Below, piece after piece: positions 6,007 to 6,388 of a DNA stretch of 6,388 nt. The stretch spans positions 1 through 6,388 of the forward strand of contig JAJYIC010000045.1 of assembly GCA_021790295.1 (NCBI GenBank), in the 5' to 3' direction. Every line of letters begins with the position of its first letter. Positions within the stretch are counted from its first letter, which is position 1. The stretch comes from Pseudomonadota bacterium (GTDB lineage Bacteria > Pseudomonadota > Alphaproteobacteria > ATCC43930 > CGMCC-115725). Under the pieces are notes generated by a model, which did not search any database, had not been told where the DNA came from, and worked only from the letters and a program-made list of their open reading frames with translations. A program made the position numbers and the translations under genes.

Positions 6007-6025
6007 TTGGGAGCGCATCCTATCT
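5998..6025 (+). promoter_or_regulatory. Heat-shock (sigma-32-like) promoter candidate for ftsH
   Basis: GTTG (5998-6001) and CCTATCT (6019-6025) are separated by exactly 17 bases. The alphaproteobacterial heat-shock consensus as I recall it is CTTG, 17-18 bases, then CYTATnT followed two bases later by G. The -10 half matches fully through CYTATnT, with the final G one base further on. The -35 half matches three of four bases. ftsH is a heat-shock gene in many bacteria, which makes the placement sensible. The element starts within the last tilS codons. A sigma-70 reading (TTGTTT, 16 bases, TATCTC) is weaker. Confidence 0.4.
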
Positions 6026-6051
6026 CTTGTTCAGGGAGTGTGTGAGGCGCA

Positions 6052-6067
6052 GCGGCCGCAAGGCCGC
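6052..6067 (+). other. GNRA-loop hairpin in the ftsH leader
   Basis: GCGGCC (6052-6057) pairs perfectly with GGCCGC (6062-6067) around a GCAA loop, a stable GNRA tetraloop. There is no T-run after it, so it is not a terminator. It lies 50 bases before the ftsH start and would be in the 5' leader of a transcript from the candidate promoter at 5998-6025. It may stabilise the message. Confidence 0.5.
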
Positions 6068-6116
6068 AATATCGGCTCGAGGGCGGCGCCGGGCCCGCTA
6101 TGGAAAGGCCTTTTGC

Positions 6117-6388
6117 GTGAACAACTTCGGTAAGAATCTCGCGCTCTGGATCGTGATCGGCCTGCTTCTCGTCGCGCTGTTCAACCTGTTCCAGACCTCC
6201 TCTTCGCGCGGTCCCCAGTCGACGCTCGCCTTTTCGGATTTCTTGAATGACCTGAACAAAGGCCAGATCGCCGATGTGAAGATCGAAGGCCACACCATCA
6301 GCGGGCACTTCACCGACAGCCGTTCGTTTTCGACTTATGCCCCGAATTACCCAGGGCTCGTCGATCAACTGACAAAGAAAAAGGTGCG
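6117..6388 (+). CDS. ftsH: FtsH, membrane AAA+ zinc metalloprotease (5' part only)
   Basis: FtsH is an inner-membrane ATP-dependent protease that degrades misassembled membrane proteins and regulators such as sigma-32 and LpxC. Only the first 90 residues are in the window. They comprise the N-terminal NNFGKNLALWIVIG, a membrane helix (about 8-25), and the start of the periplasmic domain (about 30-90) with STLAFSDFLNDLNKGQIADVKIEG, a typical FtsH N-terminal block. The second helix, the AAA domain and the HExxH protease site lie beyond the end. The GTG start at 6117 is chosen because GGAAAGG (6102-6108) lies eight bases upstream and it gives the usual MNNF-type N-terminus. The gene follows tilS by 110 bases with its own candidate promoter. 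The reading frame is open to the window end. Confidence 0.93.
   Translation, partial: MNNFGKNLALWIVIGLLLVALFNLFQTSSSRGPQSTLAFSDFLNDLNKGQIADVKIEGHTISGHFTDSRSFSTYAPNYPGLVDQLTKKKV

Noticed and set aside
5231..6133. 300-codon + strand frame overlapping tilS and running into ftsH
   Set aside because: It is out of frame with both real genes, Arg/Ser/Pro-rich and without motifs.
1..6388. A previously undescribed multi-gene system
   Set aside because: Every complete gene belongs to a known family in a known gene order, with intact motifs. Only the spacers hold unexplained structure.

Overview
The window is a GC-rich stretch of a Gram-negative chromosome carrying the Tol-Pal envelope operon followed by two housekeeping genes, all on the + strand: (end of tolQ) - tolR - tolA - tolB - pal - cpoB (ybgF) - tilS - ftsH (start only). 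This order, with tilS and ftsH directly after pal-cpoB, is typical of Alphaproteobacteria. The strong G/C bias at third codon positions, the proline-rich TolA and the short Pal fit that group. I cannot name an order or genus from sequence reading alone.

Layout. Bases 1-16 look like the last codons of tolQ. tolR (20-505), tolA (525-1514) and tolB (1511-2848) are tightly packed, and tolA and tolB share an ATGA stop-start overlap. A 136-base spacer containing an imperfect hairpin precedes pal (2985-3470). A 233-base spacer (3471-3703) follows pal. It holds a cluster of hairpins ending in a T7 tract (possible terminator), a second strong hairpin, and a possible 18-codon basic leader ORF that overlaps the start of cpoB (3704-4690). 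tilS (4684-6006) most likely begins at a TTG inside the last codons of cpoB. A 110-base spacer with a heat-shock-like promoter candidate and a GNRA-loop hairpin leads into ftsH (6117 onward, cut by the window end).

How the genes work together. TolQ/TolR form the proton-driven motor in the inner membrane and TolA spans the periplasm. TolB and the lipoprotein Pal link the system to the outer membrane and peptidoglycan, and CpoB is a periplasmic TPR partner that coordinates this machine with cell-wall synthesis at division. TilS modifies the wobble base of the tRNA-Ile that reads AUA codons, and FtsH is the membrane AAA+ protease. These two share the neighbourhood but not the pathway.

All complete genes look intact, with their hallmark residues present. 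I found no mobile element, CRISPR array, tRNA or rRNA, and no unknown multi-gene system. The least explained part is the pal-cpoB spacer (terminator-like element, hairpin and candidate leader peptide), followed by the ftsH upstream region.
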